NCBI GenBank assembly: GCA_963697565.1
Contig: CAVOOM010000006.1
Coordinates: 248,001-312,000 of the forward strand
Reading direction: 5' to 3'
DNA from: CAWFSE01 sp963697565
GTDB taxonomy: Bacteria; Actinomycetota; Actinomycetes; CAVWCF01
Length of the DNA stretch: 64,000 bases
In this document: positions 37,500-46,284 of the stretch, one piece after another
Layout of the letters: each line of letters opens with the position of its first letter
How positions within the stretch are numbered: position 1 is the stretch's first letter
Translations under genes and position numbers: made by a program
Notes under the pieces: model-generated
Database searches by the model: none
Told to the model about the DNA's origin: nothing
Seen by the model: only the letters and a program-made list of their open reading frames with translations

Positions 37500-39329
37500 G
37501 TGGCAGACCGACCGGCACCCGATGGCGCCCGGGCGCGCGGCCGGGTCCGCGCCCCCGAGCTGGCCGGGCGGCGGTGGCTCAACACCGGCGGCCGCGAGCT
37601 CAGCCTCGCCGACCTGCGCGGCCGCTTCGTGCTGCTCGACTTCTGGACGTTCTGCTGCGTCAACTGCCTGCACGTCCTCGACGAGCTGCGCGCCCTCGAG
37701 CAGCGGTGGCGCGACGTGCTCGTCGTCGTGGGCGTGCACTCGCCCAAGTTCGCCCACGAGGGCAGGCCCGAGGCGGTCGAGGCCGCGGTCGAGCGCTACC
37801 GCGTCGAGCACCCGGTCCTCGACGATCCCGACCTGGCGACCTGGCGGTCGTACGCCGTGCGGGCCTGGCCGACGCTCGCCCTCGTCGACCCCGAGGGGTA
37901 CGTCGTCGCGCAGCTGTCCGGCGAGGGGCACGCCCACGCCCTCGACGCCCTGCTGGCCGAGCTGGTGGCTGAGCACGAGTCCAGGGGCACCCTGCGCCGC
38001 GGCGATGCGCCGTACGAGCCCCCGCCCCCGGCCGCGACCGCGCTGCGCTTCCCGGCCAAGGCGGTCGCGCTGCCCGACGGCGGCTTCCTGGTCGCCGACG
38101 CAGGGCGGCACTCGCTGGCCGTGCTGGCCGAGGACGCCGAGACCGTGCTGCGCCGGATCGGCTCCGGCGAGCCGGGGCTGGCCGACGGCGGGCCGGGCGA
38201 GGCGCGGTTCAACGAGCCCAACGGCCTTGCATTGCTGCCCCCTGAGGTGGCCTCGGCGGCGGGCTACGACGTGGTCGTGGCCGACACCGTGAACCACGCC
38301 CTGCGCGGGGTGCGGCTGGCCGACGGCGCCGTCACGACCCTGGCCGGCGGGCGCGGCCAGTGGATGCAGGGCGACGGCACGGACCGCCTCTCGTCGCCCT
38401 GGGATGTCGCCTGGCACGGCGGCCGGGTGTGGATCGCGATGGCCGGCAACCACCAGCTGTGGACGTACGACCCGGCGACCGGCGACGTCGCGGTCGCGGC
38501 GGGCACGACGAACGAGGGGCTGGTGGACGGCGACCTGGCCGACGCCTGGTTCGCGCAGACGAGCGGGCTGGCCGCCGACGGCGAGTCGCTGTGGCTGGCC
38601 GACTCCGAGACCTCCAGCCTGCGCGAGGTGCGCAACGGCACCGTCCGCACCCACATCGGCTCCGGGCTCTTCGACTTCGGGCACGTCGACGGGCCGGCTG
38701 GCGAGGCGCTGCTGCAGCACCCGCTCGGGCTCGCGGTGCTGCCGGACGGCTCGGTCGCGGTCGCCGACACGTACAACGGGGCGGTCCGCCGGTACGACCC
38801 CGCGCGCGCGATCGTCGAGACGCTCGCCACGGGGCTGGCCGAGCCGAGCGGCGTCCTGGTGGCCGACGGCGGCGCGACGCTCGTCGTCGTCGAGTCAGCG
38901 GCGCACCGGCTGACCCGGGTGCCCGTCCCACGGGAGGCCAGGCGGGTCGACGGCGCCCGGCTGCGCACCCAGCGGCCGCCGACCGAGCTGGCGCCCGGGC
39001 CGATCGAGCTGGCGGTGGTCTTCGAGCCGCCTCCGGGCCAGCACCTGGACGACCGGTACGGGCCGTCGACGCATGTCGTGGTGTCGGCGACGCCGCCCGG
39101 GCTGCTCGCCGAGGGCGCCGGCGCGGGGCCGGCCCTGGTGCGCCGGATCGTGCTCGCTGGCGACGTCGAGGGAGGCGTGCTGCACGTCTCCGCCCGCGCC
39201 GCCTCGTGCGACGACGACTCCGAGCACGCCGCCTGCCACGTGCACCAGCAGGACTGGGGCGTGCCCGTGCGGGTCGCCGCCGGCGCCCCGGCGCGGCTGG
39301 CCCTCACCCTCGCCGGCCTCGACGCCTGA
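37500..39329 (+). CDS. thioredoxin-like NHL-repeat protein (NHLRC2-like)
   Basis: 609 residues from GTG 37500, intact. A thioredoxin-fold domain (about 20-150) carries LLDFWTFCCVNCLHVLDEL, with the CxxC as CVNC, then a beta-propeller of NHL repeats (EARFNEPNGLALLP, RLSSPWDVAWHGGRVWIA, LLQHPLGLAVLPDGSVAV) and a carboxy-terminal beta domain to the end. This matches the NHLRC2 family of bacteria and animals, of undefined redox function. No signal peptide, so likely cytoplasmic. Confidence 0.88.
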   Translation: MADRPAPDGARARGRVRAPELAGRRWLNTGGRELSLADLRGRFVLLDFWTFCCVNCLHVLDELRALEQRWRDVLVVVGVHSPKFAHEGRPEAVEAAVERYRVEHPVLDDPDLATWRSYAVRAWPTLALVDPEGYVVAQLSGEGHAHALDALLAELVAEHESRGTLRRGDAPYEPPPPAATALRFPAKAVALPDGGFLVADAGRHSLAVLAEDAETVLRRIGSGEPGLADGGPGEARFNEPNGLALLPPEVASAAGYDVVVADTVNHALRGVRLADGAVTTLAGGRGQWMQGDGTDRLSSPWDVAWHGGRVWIAMAGNHQLWTYDPATGDVAVAAGTTNEGLVDGDLADAWFAQTSGLAADGESLWLADSETSSLREVRNGTVRTHIGSGLFDFGHVDGPAGEALLQHPLGLAVLPDGSVAVADTYNGAVRRYDPARAIVETLATGLAEPSGVLVADGGATLVVVESAAHRLTRVPVPREARRVDGARLRTQRPPTELAPGPIELAVVFEPPPGQHLDDRYGPSTHVVVSATPPGLLAEGAGAGPALVRRIVLAGDVEGGVLHVSARAASCDDDSEHAACHVHQQDWGVPVRVAAGAPARLALTLAGLDA

Positions 39330-39348
39330 CCCCCGAGGCAAAGGGAAA

Positions 39349-39385
39349 GGGCCGGGCCCCGCATGCAGGGTGCGGGGCCCGGCCC
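39349..39385. terminator. strong bidirectional hairpin terminator
   Basis: Perfect 15-bp arms GGGCCGGGCCCCGCA (39349-39363) and TGCGGGGCCCGGCCC (39371-39385), 7-nt loop. It sits between convergent genes, with AAAGG before and TCTCC after; ideal for ending both. Confidence 0.9.
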
Positions 39386-39424
39386 TCTCCGGAGGGGTGG
39401 AGTTCTTGGGTGTCGAGGCCGCTC

Positions 39425-41269
39425 CTAGAAGGCGTCCTCGGACAGCTCCATCAGCGCGTTGTCGGTGGCCTCGGCGATCGACCGCTCGGCGGCGAGCTTC
39501 GGCAGCTGGGTGCGGGCGAAGAACTTCGCGGCGGCGACCTTGCCGTCGTAGAAGGCCTTGTCGCGGTCGCTCGGGCCGGCGGCCAGCGCCTTGAGCGCCA
39601 CGTCGGCCTGGCGCAGCAGCAGCCAGCCGATCACCAGGTCGCCGAGCGCCATGAGCAGGCGCGTGGTGTTGAGGCCGACCTTGTACAGCTCGGTCACCTC
39701 GGTCTGCGACTTCATCGCGAAGCCGCCGAGGGCGCCGATGATGCCCTGGACGTCCTCAAGCGCCTTGCCGAGCAGCTCGCGCTCGACGGCGAGCGTGCCG
39801 TTGCCGGCGTCGCCCTTGGCGAACTCCTGGATCTGCCCGCCGAGGTACGAGATCGCCTGGAACTGGTCGCGGACCATCTTGCGGAAGAACAGGTCCAGGC
39901 CCTGGATCGCGGTGGTGCCCTCGTACAGGGTGTCGATCTTGGCGTCGCGGATGTACTGCTCGATCGGGTAGTCCTGCAGGAAGCCGGACCCGCCGAGGGT
40001 CTGCAGCGACAGCGCGAGCATCTCGTACGAGCGCTCCGAGCCGACGCCCTTGACGATGGGCAGCAGCAGGTCGTTCATCCGGTCGGCCTGGCTGGCGTCG
40101 CGGCCCTCCATCTCGGCGGCCCACAGCTCGTCCTGGAAGCACGAGGTGTACGTGACGAGCGCGCGCATGCCCTCGGCGTACGCCTTCTGCAGCATCAGGA
40201 TGCGGCGGACGTCGGGGTGGTGGGTGATGGTGACGCGGGGCGCGGCCTTGTCCATCATCTCGGTCAGGTCGGCGCCCTGGACGCGGTTCTTGGCGTAGTC
40301 GAGGGCGTTGAGGTAGCCGGTCGACAGCGTCGCGATGGCCTTGGTGCCGACCATCATCCGGGCGTACTCGATGACCTTGAACATCTGCGCGATGCCGTCG
40401 TGCACGTCGCCGACGAGCCAGCCGACGGCCGGCAGGCCGTTCTGGCCGAAGGTGACCTCGCAGGTCGTGGAGACCTTGATGCCCATCTTCTTCTCGATGT
40501 TGGTGACGTAGGCGCCGTTGCGCTCGCCGATCGCCCCGGTCTCGAGGTCGACGTGGAACTTCGGCACGACGAACAGCGACAGGCCCTTGGTGCCCGGGCC
40601 GCCGATCCCCTCGACGCCCTCGGGGCGGGCCAGCACGAGGTGCACGATGTTGTCGGACATGTCGTGCTCGCCCGAGGTGATGAAGCGCTTGACGCCCTCG
40701 ATGTGCCAGGTGCCGTCGGCCTGCGGGAACGCCTTGGCGCGGCCGGCGCCGACGTCGGAGCCCGCGTCGGGCTCGGTGAGCACCATCGTCGCGCCCCAGC
40801 GGTTGTCGATCATCAGCTGGGCCCAGCGCTTCTGGTCGGCGTTGCCGAGGTGGTCGAGGATCGCGGCGAAGCCGGGGCCGGACATGTACATGAAGGCGGG
40901 CGGGTTCGCGCCGAGGAACATCTCAGCCACGGCCCAGCGCAGGCTCGGGGGCGCGCCGGTGCCACCGAGGTGCTCGGGCAGGTCGAGGCGCCACCACTCG
41001 CTGTCCATCAGCGCGGCGTACGACGCCTTGAAGGACTCGGGCATGGTCACCGAGAAGGTCTTCGGGTCGTAGACCGGGGGGTTGCGGTCGGCGTCGGCGA
41101 ACGACTCGGCGAGCTTGCCGGTGGCGAGCTCCTCCACCGCCTCCAGCACGTGGTGGGCGGTGTCGACGTCCATCTCGGCGAACACGCCGTGGCCGAGCAC
41201 GTCGCTGCGGCCGAAGACCTCGAAGAGGTTGAACTCGATGTCGCGCAGGTTGGCCTTGTAGTGGCTCAT
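39425..41269 (-). CDS. acyl-CoA dehydrogenase, FadE5-like
   Basis: 614 residues, intact; the extra carboxy-terminal domain and length fit the long AcdA/FadE5 type. WGATMVLTEPDAGSDVGAGR is the FAD/substrate motif, and DTLYEGTTAIQGLDLFFRKM holds the catalytic Glu and FAD-binding segment. It oxidises acyl-CoA and passes electrons to ETF and then, in mycobacteria, to EtfD, whose homologue is encoded 6 kb away. A perfect dyad 44 bp before the start is a likely repressor site. Confidence 0.93.
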   Translation of the reverse strand: MSHYKANLRDIEFNLFEVFGRSDVLGHGVFAEMDVDTAHHVLEAVEELATGKLAESFADADRNPPVYDPKTFSVTMPESFKASYAALMDSEWWRLDLPEHLGGTGAPPSLRWAVAEMFLGANPPAFMYMSGPGFAAILDHLGNADQKRWAQLMIDNRWGATMVLTEPDAGSDVGAGRAKAFPQADGTWHIEGVKRFITSGEHDMSDNIVHLVLARPEGVEGIGGPGTKGLSLFVVPKFHVDLETGAIGERNGAYVTNIEKKMGIKVSTTCEVTFGQNGLPAVGWLVGDVHDGIAQMFKVIEYARMMVGTKAIATLSTGYLNALDYAKNRVQGADLTEMMDKAAPRVTITHHPDVRRILMLQKAYAEGMRALVTYTSCFQDELWAAEMEGRDASQADRMNDLLLPIVKGVGSERSYEMLALSLQTLGGSGFLQDYPIEQYIRDAKIDTLYEGTTAIQGLDLFFRKMVRDQFQAISYLGGQIQEFAKGDAGNGTLAVERELLGKALEDVQGIIGALGGFAMKSQTEVTELYKVGLNTTRLLMALGDLVIGWLLLRQADVALKALAAGPSDRDKAFYDGKVAAAKFFARTQLPKLAAERSIAEATDNALMELSEDAF

Positions 41270-41312
41270 GGCAGGGGCCCTTCATGTCCACCGGCGCGAG
41301 GGAGCCCGCGGC

Positions 41313-41330
41313 GGTTACCCGTCAGTAACC
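41313..41330. promoter_or_regulatory. TetR-type dyad upstream of the acyl-CoA dehydrogenase
   Basis: GGTTACCCGTCAGTAACC has perfect 6-bp arms around CCGTCA. Its size and GTTAC/GTAAC ends suit a TetR-family fatty-acid regulator. A related half-site CGGTAAC follows at 41336-41342, and CGGTAACCC occurs at 42439-42447 upstream of the lipase. Confidence 0.5.
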
Positions 41331-41537
41331 CCATAGTGCTACTCACCGGTAACTTACGCAAGTGGCGCTGGCCACCGGCGCGCCGCGGCGTCGCCGGCCA
41401 TCGAGCGCGTGCACCAGACGAACTCACAGCGGGCGGTCTCAGCCCGCGGGTCGACGGTTCGCCGAGCGTGGCTGTGGCGTCCGCGTGGTCACCCTGCGGC
41501 CGGTTGTGTGTTGGTTTGGTGCGCTGCGGGACGGCAG

Positions 41538-42380
41538 TCAGCCGGTCGCGCTCTCCCCCGCCGCGTCGCCGAGCGCGTCGCTGCTGCCGGGCGCGGGTTT
41601 GGCGGCCCGGGGCTTGCTCGGCGCGGGCTTGGCGCGCTTGCGCGGGGCCGGCGGATCCGGCTGGGCCTGCTGCGCGCGCAGGTGCGCGGTGACCTCGTCG
41701 ACCTTCGCCCAGATCATCGAGCGAACCGCCGGGGAGTTCATCTCGGCGAGGTGGTTGACCTTGCCGAGGATCAGGTCGTCGATGGTGAGCTCCGGGTACG
41801 CCTTCATGTGCGCGGCGTACTCCTGCTCGGAGGCGATGAGCACGTTGGTCACGCCGGGCACGTCGATGTGCGCGTTGGCGTACGGGCTGATCACGACCTC
41901 GTGGGTGCTGTAGATGTTCGTGACCCGGTCCCCGATGGCGGGCAGGTCGGCGCGCAGGGCCATCAGGAACGGCGAGTTGGGGGCCATGTCGCTGAGCGCG
42001 GGGGCGAGGTCGCGGCCGGTCCAGCCGTAGAGCCGGGAGACGGTGGCGGCGGTGCGGGTGCCGTGCCAGGGCGCCCCGACGGAGATGACGTGCAGCACCT
42101 GCTCGGGGTGGTCGACGGCGTAGCGCATCGAGGCGAGGGCGCCCTGGGAGTGGCCGACGATGACGACCGGCGAGTCGGGCGCGCGCCCTTGCGCGGCAAG
42201 GCCTTTGGCGATGTCTTGGCGGATGTGCTCCTGCGAGCGGTGCAGCGGCAGGGTGATCCCGCCGCGGTGCAGGGTGATGAGGAAGGCGTTGGGGTGCCGC
42301 TGGAGGACCCCGCGCATCAAGACCGTGGCCGCGACGCCCTTGATCGCCGTGCCGGCGACGATGGGGACTGCGACGGGCAC
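41538..42380 (-). CDS. alpha/beta-hydrolase, lipase-like
   Basis: 280 residues from GTG 42380. The nucleophile elbow is VVIVGHSQGALASMRYA (GHSQG) after a PGAM1-/lipase-like region PLHRSQEHIRQDIAKGLAAQGR; VGAPWHGTRTAATVSRLYG follows, then a candidate Asp in NIYSTHEVVISPYANAHID. The carboxy-terminal 45 residues are a Lys/Pro/Ala-rich tail (KRAKPAPSKPRAAKPA) that may bind DNA, polyanions or mycolate-type layers. It has no signal peptide. Substrate unknown. The 310 bp upstream, to the tRNA, holds repeats but no gene. Confidence 0.75.
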   Translation of the reverse strand: MPVAVPIVAGTAIKGVAATVLMRGVLQRHPNAFLITLHRGGITLPLHRSQEHIRQDIAKGLAAQGRAPDSPVVIVGHSQGALASMRYAVDHPEQVLHVISVGAPWHGTRTAATVSRLYGWTGRDLAPALSDMAPNSPFLMALRADLPAIGDRVTNIYSTHEVVISPYANAHIDVPGVTNVLIASEQEYAAHMKAYPELTIDDLILGKVNHLAEMNSPAVRSMIWAKVDEVTAHLRAQQAQPDPPAPRKRAKPAPSKPRAAKPAPGSSDALGDAAGESATG

Positions 42381-42562
42381 CCGACCCTCCCCTGCCTCGG
42401 CTGGCGCTGCGTGTTTGGTCAGGCCCGAATGTACCCATCGGTAACCCAGGGAGGGCAGCGGGGGGACCCGCGTCGTGCGCCGGGCTTGGCGGTTTGGCGT
42501 GTTCTCCCGCAAGGGTTTCGCCGGCCGCTAAGGGCGCCGCGGCGGGTTGGCGCGAATCGCGG

Positions 42563-42708
42563 TGGTAGCGGGTGCACGGGAATCCGTCGGCTTCGTGGAG
42601 CGGGTGACGGGATCGTCGCGCCGATTCCGCCGACCCGCTCCGGAGGGGCGACGCGGGGCGGCCTGCGGCCCGAGCGGGTGGAGCGCGTGGAGCGGGTGAC
42701 GGGAATCG
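42563..42708. repeat. repeated copies of the tRNA-Gly 3' end
   Basis: GTGGAGCGGGTGACGGG followed by ATCG occurs at 42594-42614 and again at 42687-42708, where it is the 3' end (with CCA) of the minus-strand tRNA-Gly; only one base differs. A third, degenerate relative starts near 42563 (TAGCGGGTGCACGGGAATCC) and a short piece, GAGCGGGTGGAGCG, abuts the tRNA at 42672. GGAGCGGGT and ACCCGCTCC (42596-42604, 42632-42640) also form a hairpin that could end the tRNA transcript. Confidence 0.6.
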
Positions 42709-42761
42709 AACCCGCACTGTCAGCTTGGGAAGCTGATGTTCTGCCATTGAACTACACCCGC
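42688..42761 (-). tRNA. tRNA-Gly (anticodon CCC), CCA encoded
   Basis: Cloverleaf on the minus strand: acceptor stem GCGGGTG with CACCCGC, a D arm (AGTTCAATGGCAGAAC), anticodon stem TCAGC/GCTGA with loop TTCCCAA giving anticodon CCC, variable loop CAGTG, T arm with loop TTCGATT, discriminator T and encoded CCA at 42688-42690. It reads GGG codons. The 196 bp between it and the sortase gene holds nothing I can support. Confidence 0.97.
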
Positions 42762-42957
42762 GGGGCGGCTGAACGCTTCCAGAGCGCATCGGTGTGCGCA
42801 CCCTCGGTTCGACCGACGCCGGAGATTCTACGGTAGCCGGGTGTGGCTGGTGATCGCCCGGCGCCGGTGTGGATGGCCCGGCGGCGCCGCGGCACTAGAC
42901 TCCCGTCACCCGCGAGGGCGGGCATGACGAGCGGACCGCTGAGAACAGGGAGCACCT

Positions 42958-43713
42958 ATGAAGCGCAAGGCGTCGACCATTGCCGCAGCAGCGGCCGTTG
43001 CCGTTTCGGTGGTCCTCGGTGCCCCTCCCGCGTTGGCCGCTGGAGAGACGGTGACCGCCGCAGATCCCACCTGCCTGGGCAATCTAGAGGGCACGGCCCC
43101 GGAGGTCACGCTCACCTACTCCTCTCCCAATAACGCTGCCGTCTTCGTCCCCTCCGTCAATGGCGTCGAAGACTCGGGACAAGGCGTCCCCGCCGGTGGC
43201 ACCGGCGGGCAGACCCTTCAGCTGTCCAGCTTTGCGGCCGGTACCCAGGTGCGGGTCGTCGTGACGATCGAGGTCGTGGGAAGCGGGGCCCTGCCGCAGG
43301 GCAGGGCAGCCCGCTGGCGTCTCGATGCGGTGGGCTCGCCTGATCGCGTGCTCGAGATCCCGCCCGATCCGCGGGTCGTGGGGTGGTGGCGCGACGGCGT
43401 CGGCGTGGGGGCCTCCCAGGGGACTGTGGTGCTTGCCGTTCATCTCGACAGCCGTCGCTACGGCCGGGGTCCGTACGCGGCGGCCGGCGAACTGCAGCAG
43501 GGCGCGCCCATGAGCCTGGTCGACATGACCGGCAGCACGAGGAACTTCGTCGTGACCTCGGTGGATCGCTACCGCAAGGCGGCCTTGCCGTACGACCGCA
43601 TCTTCAGCCAGACGGGTGCGCCAGGCGTGGTCCTGGTCACCTGCGGCGGCGAGTACAACGCCGCGGCCGGGGGCTGGGACAGCAACGTGGTGGTGACGTT
43701 CAGCCCGGTGTGA
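42958..43713 (+). CDS. secreted sortase-fold protein (class E/F-like)
   Basis: 251 residues: cleavable signal peptide (STIAAAAAVAVSVVLGAPPALA), a beta-rich region 30-110, then a sortase domain with VVGWWRDGVGVG, VVLAVHLDS (active His), NFVVTSVDRYRKAALPYDRIF and VVLVTCGGEYN (active Cys). The Arg usually found a few residues before NVVV is absent: the end reads GGWDSNVVVTF. No LPXTG-type substrate is seen nearby. Third-position GC is lower than in flanking genes, and it stands alone next to the tRNA, which hints at acquisition. Confidence 0.75.
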   Translation: MKRKASTIAAAAAVAVSVVLGAPPALAAGETVTAADPTCLGNLEGTAPEVTLTYSSPNNAAVFVPSVNGVEDSGQGVPAGGTGGQTLQLSSFAAGTQVRVVVTIEVVGSGALPQGRAARWRLDAVGSPDRVLEIPPDPRVVGWWRDGVGVGASQGTVVLAVHLDSRRYGRGPYAAAGELQQGAPMSLVDMTGSTRNFVVTSVDRYRKAALPYDRIFSQTGAPGVVLVTCGGEYNAAAGGWDSNVVVTFSPV

Positions 43714-43783
43714 GCGGCCTTGAGGGTGCTGGCGATCCTGCTCGCCTAGGCCCGACGGGACGGCGTCCTCAGGCGCCGCACGC

Positions 43784-44134
43784 TCAGCTAGCGAGCTTGA
43801 CGGCGGTGCCGATCGCCAGGATCTCCATCAGGCCGGCGGCTTCGCCCATGCTGTTGGAGTCGAAGCTCATCCCGACGATCGCGTCCGCACCCTGGGCCTG
43901 CGCATGGGCGACCAGCCGCTGCAAGGCGAGTTCGCGTGCCTCGCTGAGCACCTCGGTGATCTCGCTCAGCTCGCCGCGCTTGAACTGACGGCCCAGGGAC
44001 TTGACCCCCGCGGCAGTGCCGGCGGACCAGGCGACGATGCCGAATGCCGGACCGATGTGCCGCTCAATGGTCCGGTTGGCGATCTCGAATGTGGTGGTGA
44101 CGGGCAAGGCGAGCGACTGATCCAGGGCGGACAT
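43784..44134 (-). CDS. YbjQ/UPF0145 family protein
   Basis: 116 residues. VTTTFEIANRTIERHIG, then AFGIVAWSAGTAAGVKSLGRQF, a helical segment EITEVLSEARELALQRLVAHAQ and GADAIVGMSFDSNSMG are the conserved YbjQ blocks. The family forms pentameric rings; function unknown, sometimes annotated as heavy-metal-binding. ATG 44134 fits the family start. Confidence 0.88.
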   Translation of the reverse strand: MSALDQSLALPVTTTFEIANRTIERHIGPAFGIVAWSAGTAAGVKSLGRQFKRGELSEITEVLSEARELALQRLVAHAQAQGADAIVGMSFDSNSMGEAAGLMEILAIGTAVKLAS

Positions 44135-44255
44135 CTGGGCTCCGATTGTGCGTCGAGGTGCTGCTCCGTGCGAACCAGTATGGAGGGGAGTGGACCGCGG
44201 CCGCACACCCGCGGCCGCCGGCCGCGGGCCGGGTGCGCGGGCCTACCCTTCGCAC

Positions 44256-45418
44256 ATGGCCGCCCCGTACGACCCCGGGCCGGCCCCTCCGCGAGCGCGC
44301 ACCAGCGGCCTGCTGACGGCCAGCCCGCGGGGTTTCGGCACCTGGCTGACGATCGTCAAGACGGCCCTCGCCTGCTCGCTGGCGTACCTCGCCGCCTCGC
44401 AGCTCGGCGGCAACCAGCTGGCGATCTTCGCGCCGATCCTGGCGCTCGTCACGGTGCAGGAGTCGGTGTACGGCACGGTCGGCCAGGGTCTGCAGAAGAT
44501 CGCCGGGAACATGGTCGGCGTCCTGCTGGCCACCCTGTGGATCAACCTGGTGGGCACCACCTGGTGGTCGCTCGGGGTCGCGGTCGGCGTCGCGATCGTG
44601 GGTGCGCGTCTGCTGCCGATCGGGTACGGAGGCCAGCTGCAGATCCCGCTGTCTGTGCTCCTCGTGGTCGCCCTCGGCCCCGTTCAGGAGGGGTACGGGG
44701 TCTGGCGCGCCGTGGACTGCCTGATCGGCGGCGCGATCGGCATCGCGGTGGCCCTGGCGATCCCGGAGCGCCCGCCGATCGAGCCGGCTCGCGCCGCCGT
44801 GCGCGACTGGGCCGAGGCCGTGATCGCGCAGGTCGAGGCGATCGCCGACGCGCTCGGCCAGACACGTCGCGAGCTCGCCCCCCGAGAGCAGCACGACTTC
44901 ATCGGCACCTCGCGCGAGCTGGCCGGCTACGGCCGCCGGTCGCGCGACGCGCTTGCCGCCGCCGCCGAGGGCCTGCGCTACAACCCCAGGGCGGGTGGGC
45001 GCGCGCAGGAGCTCGCCGAGCTGGCCGCCCGCGAGCGCGCCGTCGCCCGGTCCAGCCTGCAGGTCCGCACCCTGTCGCTGGCCGTGGACCGCCAGTACGA
45101 CCGGCCGGGGCCGCCTATGCTCCTGCGCCGCGACGACCTCGCCGACGTGCTGCGCGAGATCGCGGCGATGGCCAGGCTGCGCGTCGCCGGCCAGGGGGTC
45201 GCCGAGCAGTCGGCGGCCCTCAAGCGGCAGCTGGCCGACCTGGTCGAAGGCGTCGACGAGCGCTCCGAAGGCGCCGTGCAGGTGCTGGAGTCGATCAGCC
45301 TCTGGGCCGGCTGGACCAGCTGCGCCGCGAGGTCGCGCGGGAGGAGGTCGTCAAGCCCCCGCCCAGCGCCGTGGACGACGACCCGCACGACGAACCCGAG
45401 GGCGCGATGGCCGGTTGA
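44256..45418 (+). CDS. FUSC/aromatic-acid-exporter family membrane protein (frameshifted)
   Basis: About 387 residues. Six hydrophobic helices in the first 170 residues (WLTIVKTALACSLAYLAAS, LAIFAPILALVTVQESVYGTV, GVLLATLWINLVG), then a long helical cytoplasmic region with alternating charged repeats and a short acidic tail (DDDPHDEPEGAMAG). This is the FUSC / ArAE (PF06081-like) layout. A lost base near 45305 breaks the frame between LESISL and GRLDQLRREVAREEV. Substrate unknown. Confidence 0.78.
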
Positions 45419-45444
45419 CCGGGCCGCCCCGGTAGCCTCGCGCC

Positions 45445-46020
45445 GTGCTGCTCTCCGACCGCGACATCCGCGCCGAGATCGACTCCGGGCGCGTGGGCCT
45501 CGACCCGTACGACGCCGGGCTGGTCCAGCCGTCCAGCGTCGACGTGCGCCTCGACCGGTACTTCCGGGTGTTCGAGAACCACCGCTACCCGCACATCGAC
45601 CCCTCGGTCGAGCAGCCCGACCTCACCCGCGAGGTCGAGCCCGAGGGCGACGAGCCGTTCATCCTGCACCCGGGCGAGTTCGCCCTGGCCTCGACGCTCG
45701 AGGTCGTCACGCTGCCCGACGACATCGCCGGCCGGCTCGAGGGCAAGTCCTCGCTGGGCCGGCTCGGCCTGCTCACCCACTCGACGGCCGGCTTCATCGA
45801 CCCCGGCTTCAGCGGCCACGTCACCCTCGAGCTGAGCAACGTCGCGACGCTGCCGATCAAGCTGTGGCCGGGGATGAAGATCGGCCAGCTCTGCCTGTTC
45901 CGGCTGTCGTCGCCGGCGGAGCACCCGTACGGCTCGGCCGTGTACGGGTCGCGCTACCAGGGCCAGCGCGGGCCGACCCCGTCGAAGTCGTACCTGAACT
46001 TCCACCGCACCGACATGTGA
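45445..46020 (+). CDS. dcd: dCTP deaminase (dUMP-forming type)
   Basis: 191 residues from GTG 45445: MLLSDRDIRAEIDSGRVGL, QPSSVDVRLDRYFRVF, LEGKSSLGRLGLLTHSTAGFIDPGFSGHVTLELSN with the active-site Ser, Arg and Glu, and GSRYQGQRGPTPSKSY. Actinobacterial homologues convert dCTP straight to dUMP plus pyrophosphate, combining deaminase and dUTPase activity, and feed thymidylate synthesis. Confidence 0.95.
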   Translation: MLLSDRDIRAEIDSGRVGLDPYDAGLVQPSSVDVRLDRYFRVFENHRYPHIDPSVEQPDLTREVEPEGDEPFILHPGEFALASTLEVVTLPDDIAGRLEGKSSLGRLGLLTHSTAGFIDPGFSGHVTLELSNVATLPIKLWPGMKIGQLCLFRLSSPAEHPYGSAVYGSRYQGQRGPTPSKSYLNFHRTDM

Positions 46021-46080
46021 TCGACGCCGCCGCGGACGTACGGGCTGCGGCGGCGGCGCCGGCTGCGGCAGGCTGGCCCC

Positions 46081-46275
46081 ATGGGACTCAAGGTCATCGT
46101 CGACTTCGACCGCTGCAAGGACCACCACCAGTGCATCGCGCACTGCCCCGAGGTGTTCAGCGAGCACGCCGACGGCTGGCTGATCGTCGCCGAGGACGTC
46201 GACGAGTCGCTGCGCGACAAGGTCGAGCTGGCCATCGACTCCTGCCCCGAGCAGGCCATCTCGCTGCAGGGCTGA
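46081..46275 (+). CDS. small ferredoxin with an extra cysteine
   Basis: 64 residues, similar to [3Fe-4S] ferredoxins of P450 systems: VDFDRCKDHHQCIAHCPEVF and a late SCPEQAI. Cys12, Cys18 and Cys55 match the usual three ligands. Where those ferredoxins have Ala, Val or His before the Pro, this one has Cys22, so it could hold a [4Fe-4S] cluster or switch between the two. No P450 gene is in the window; it lies 60 bp after dcd and ends 9 bp from the convergent MFS gene. Confidence 0.85.
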   Translation: MGLKVIVDFDRCKDHHQCIAHCPEVFSEHADGWLIVAEDVDESLRDKVELAIDSCPEQAISLQG

Positions 46276-46284
46276 GCCACCCGC

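Noticed and set aside
37500..39329. Cytochrome c biogenesis thioredoxin (ResA/TlpA)
   Set aside because: The CxxC is in a WTFCCVNC context followed by NHL repeats and there is no leader or membrane anchor, which fits NHLRC2-like proteins instead.
42594..42640. Second tRNA gene next to tRNA-Gly
   Set aside because: Only the 3' end is repeated; there is no acceptor partner, D arm or anticodon arm.
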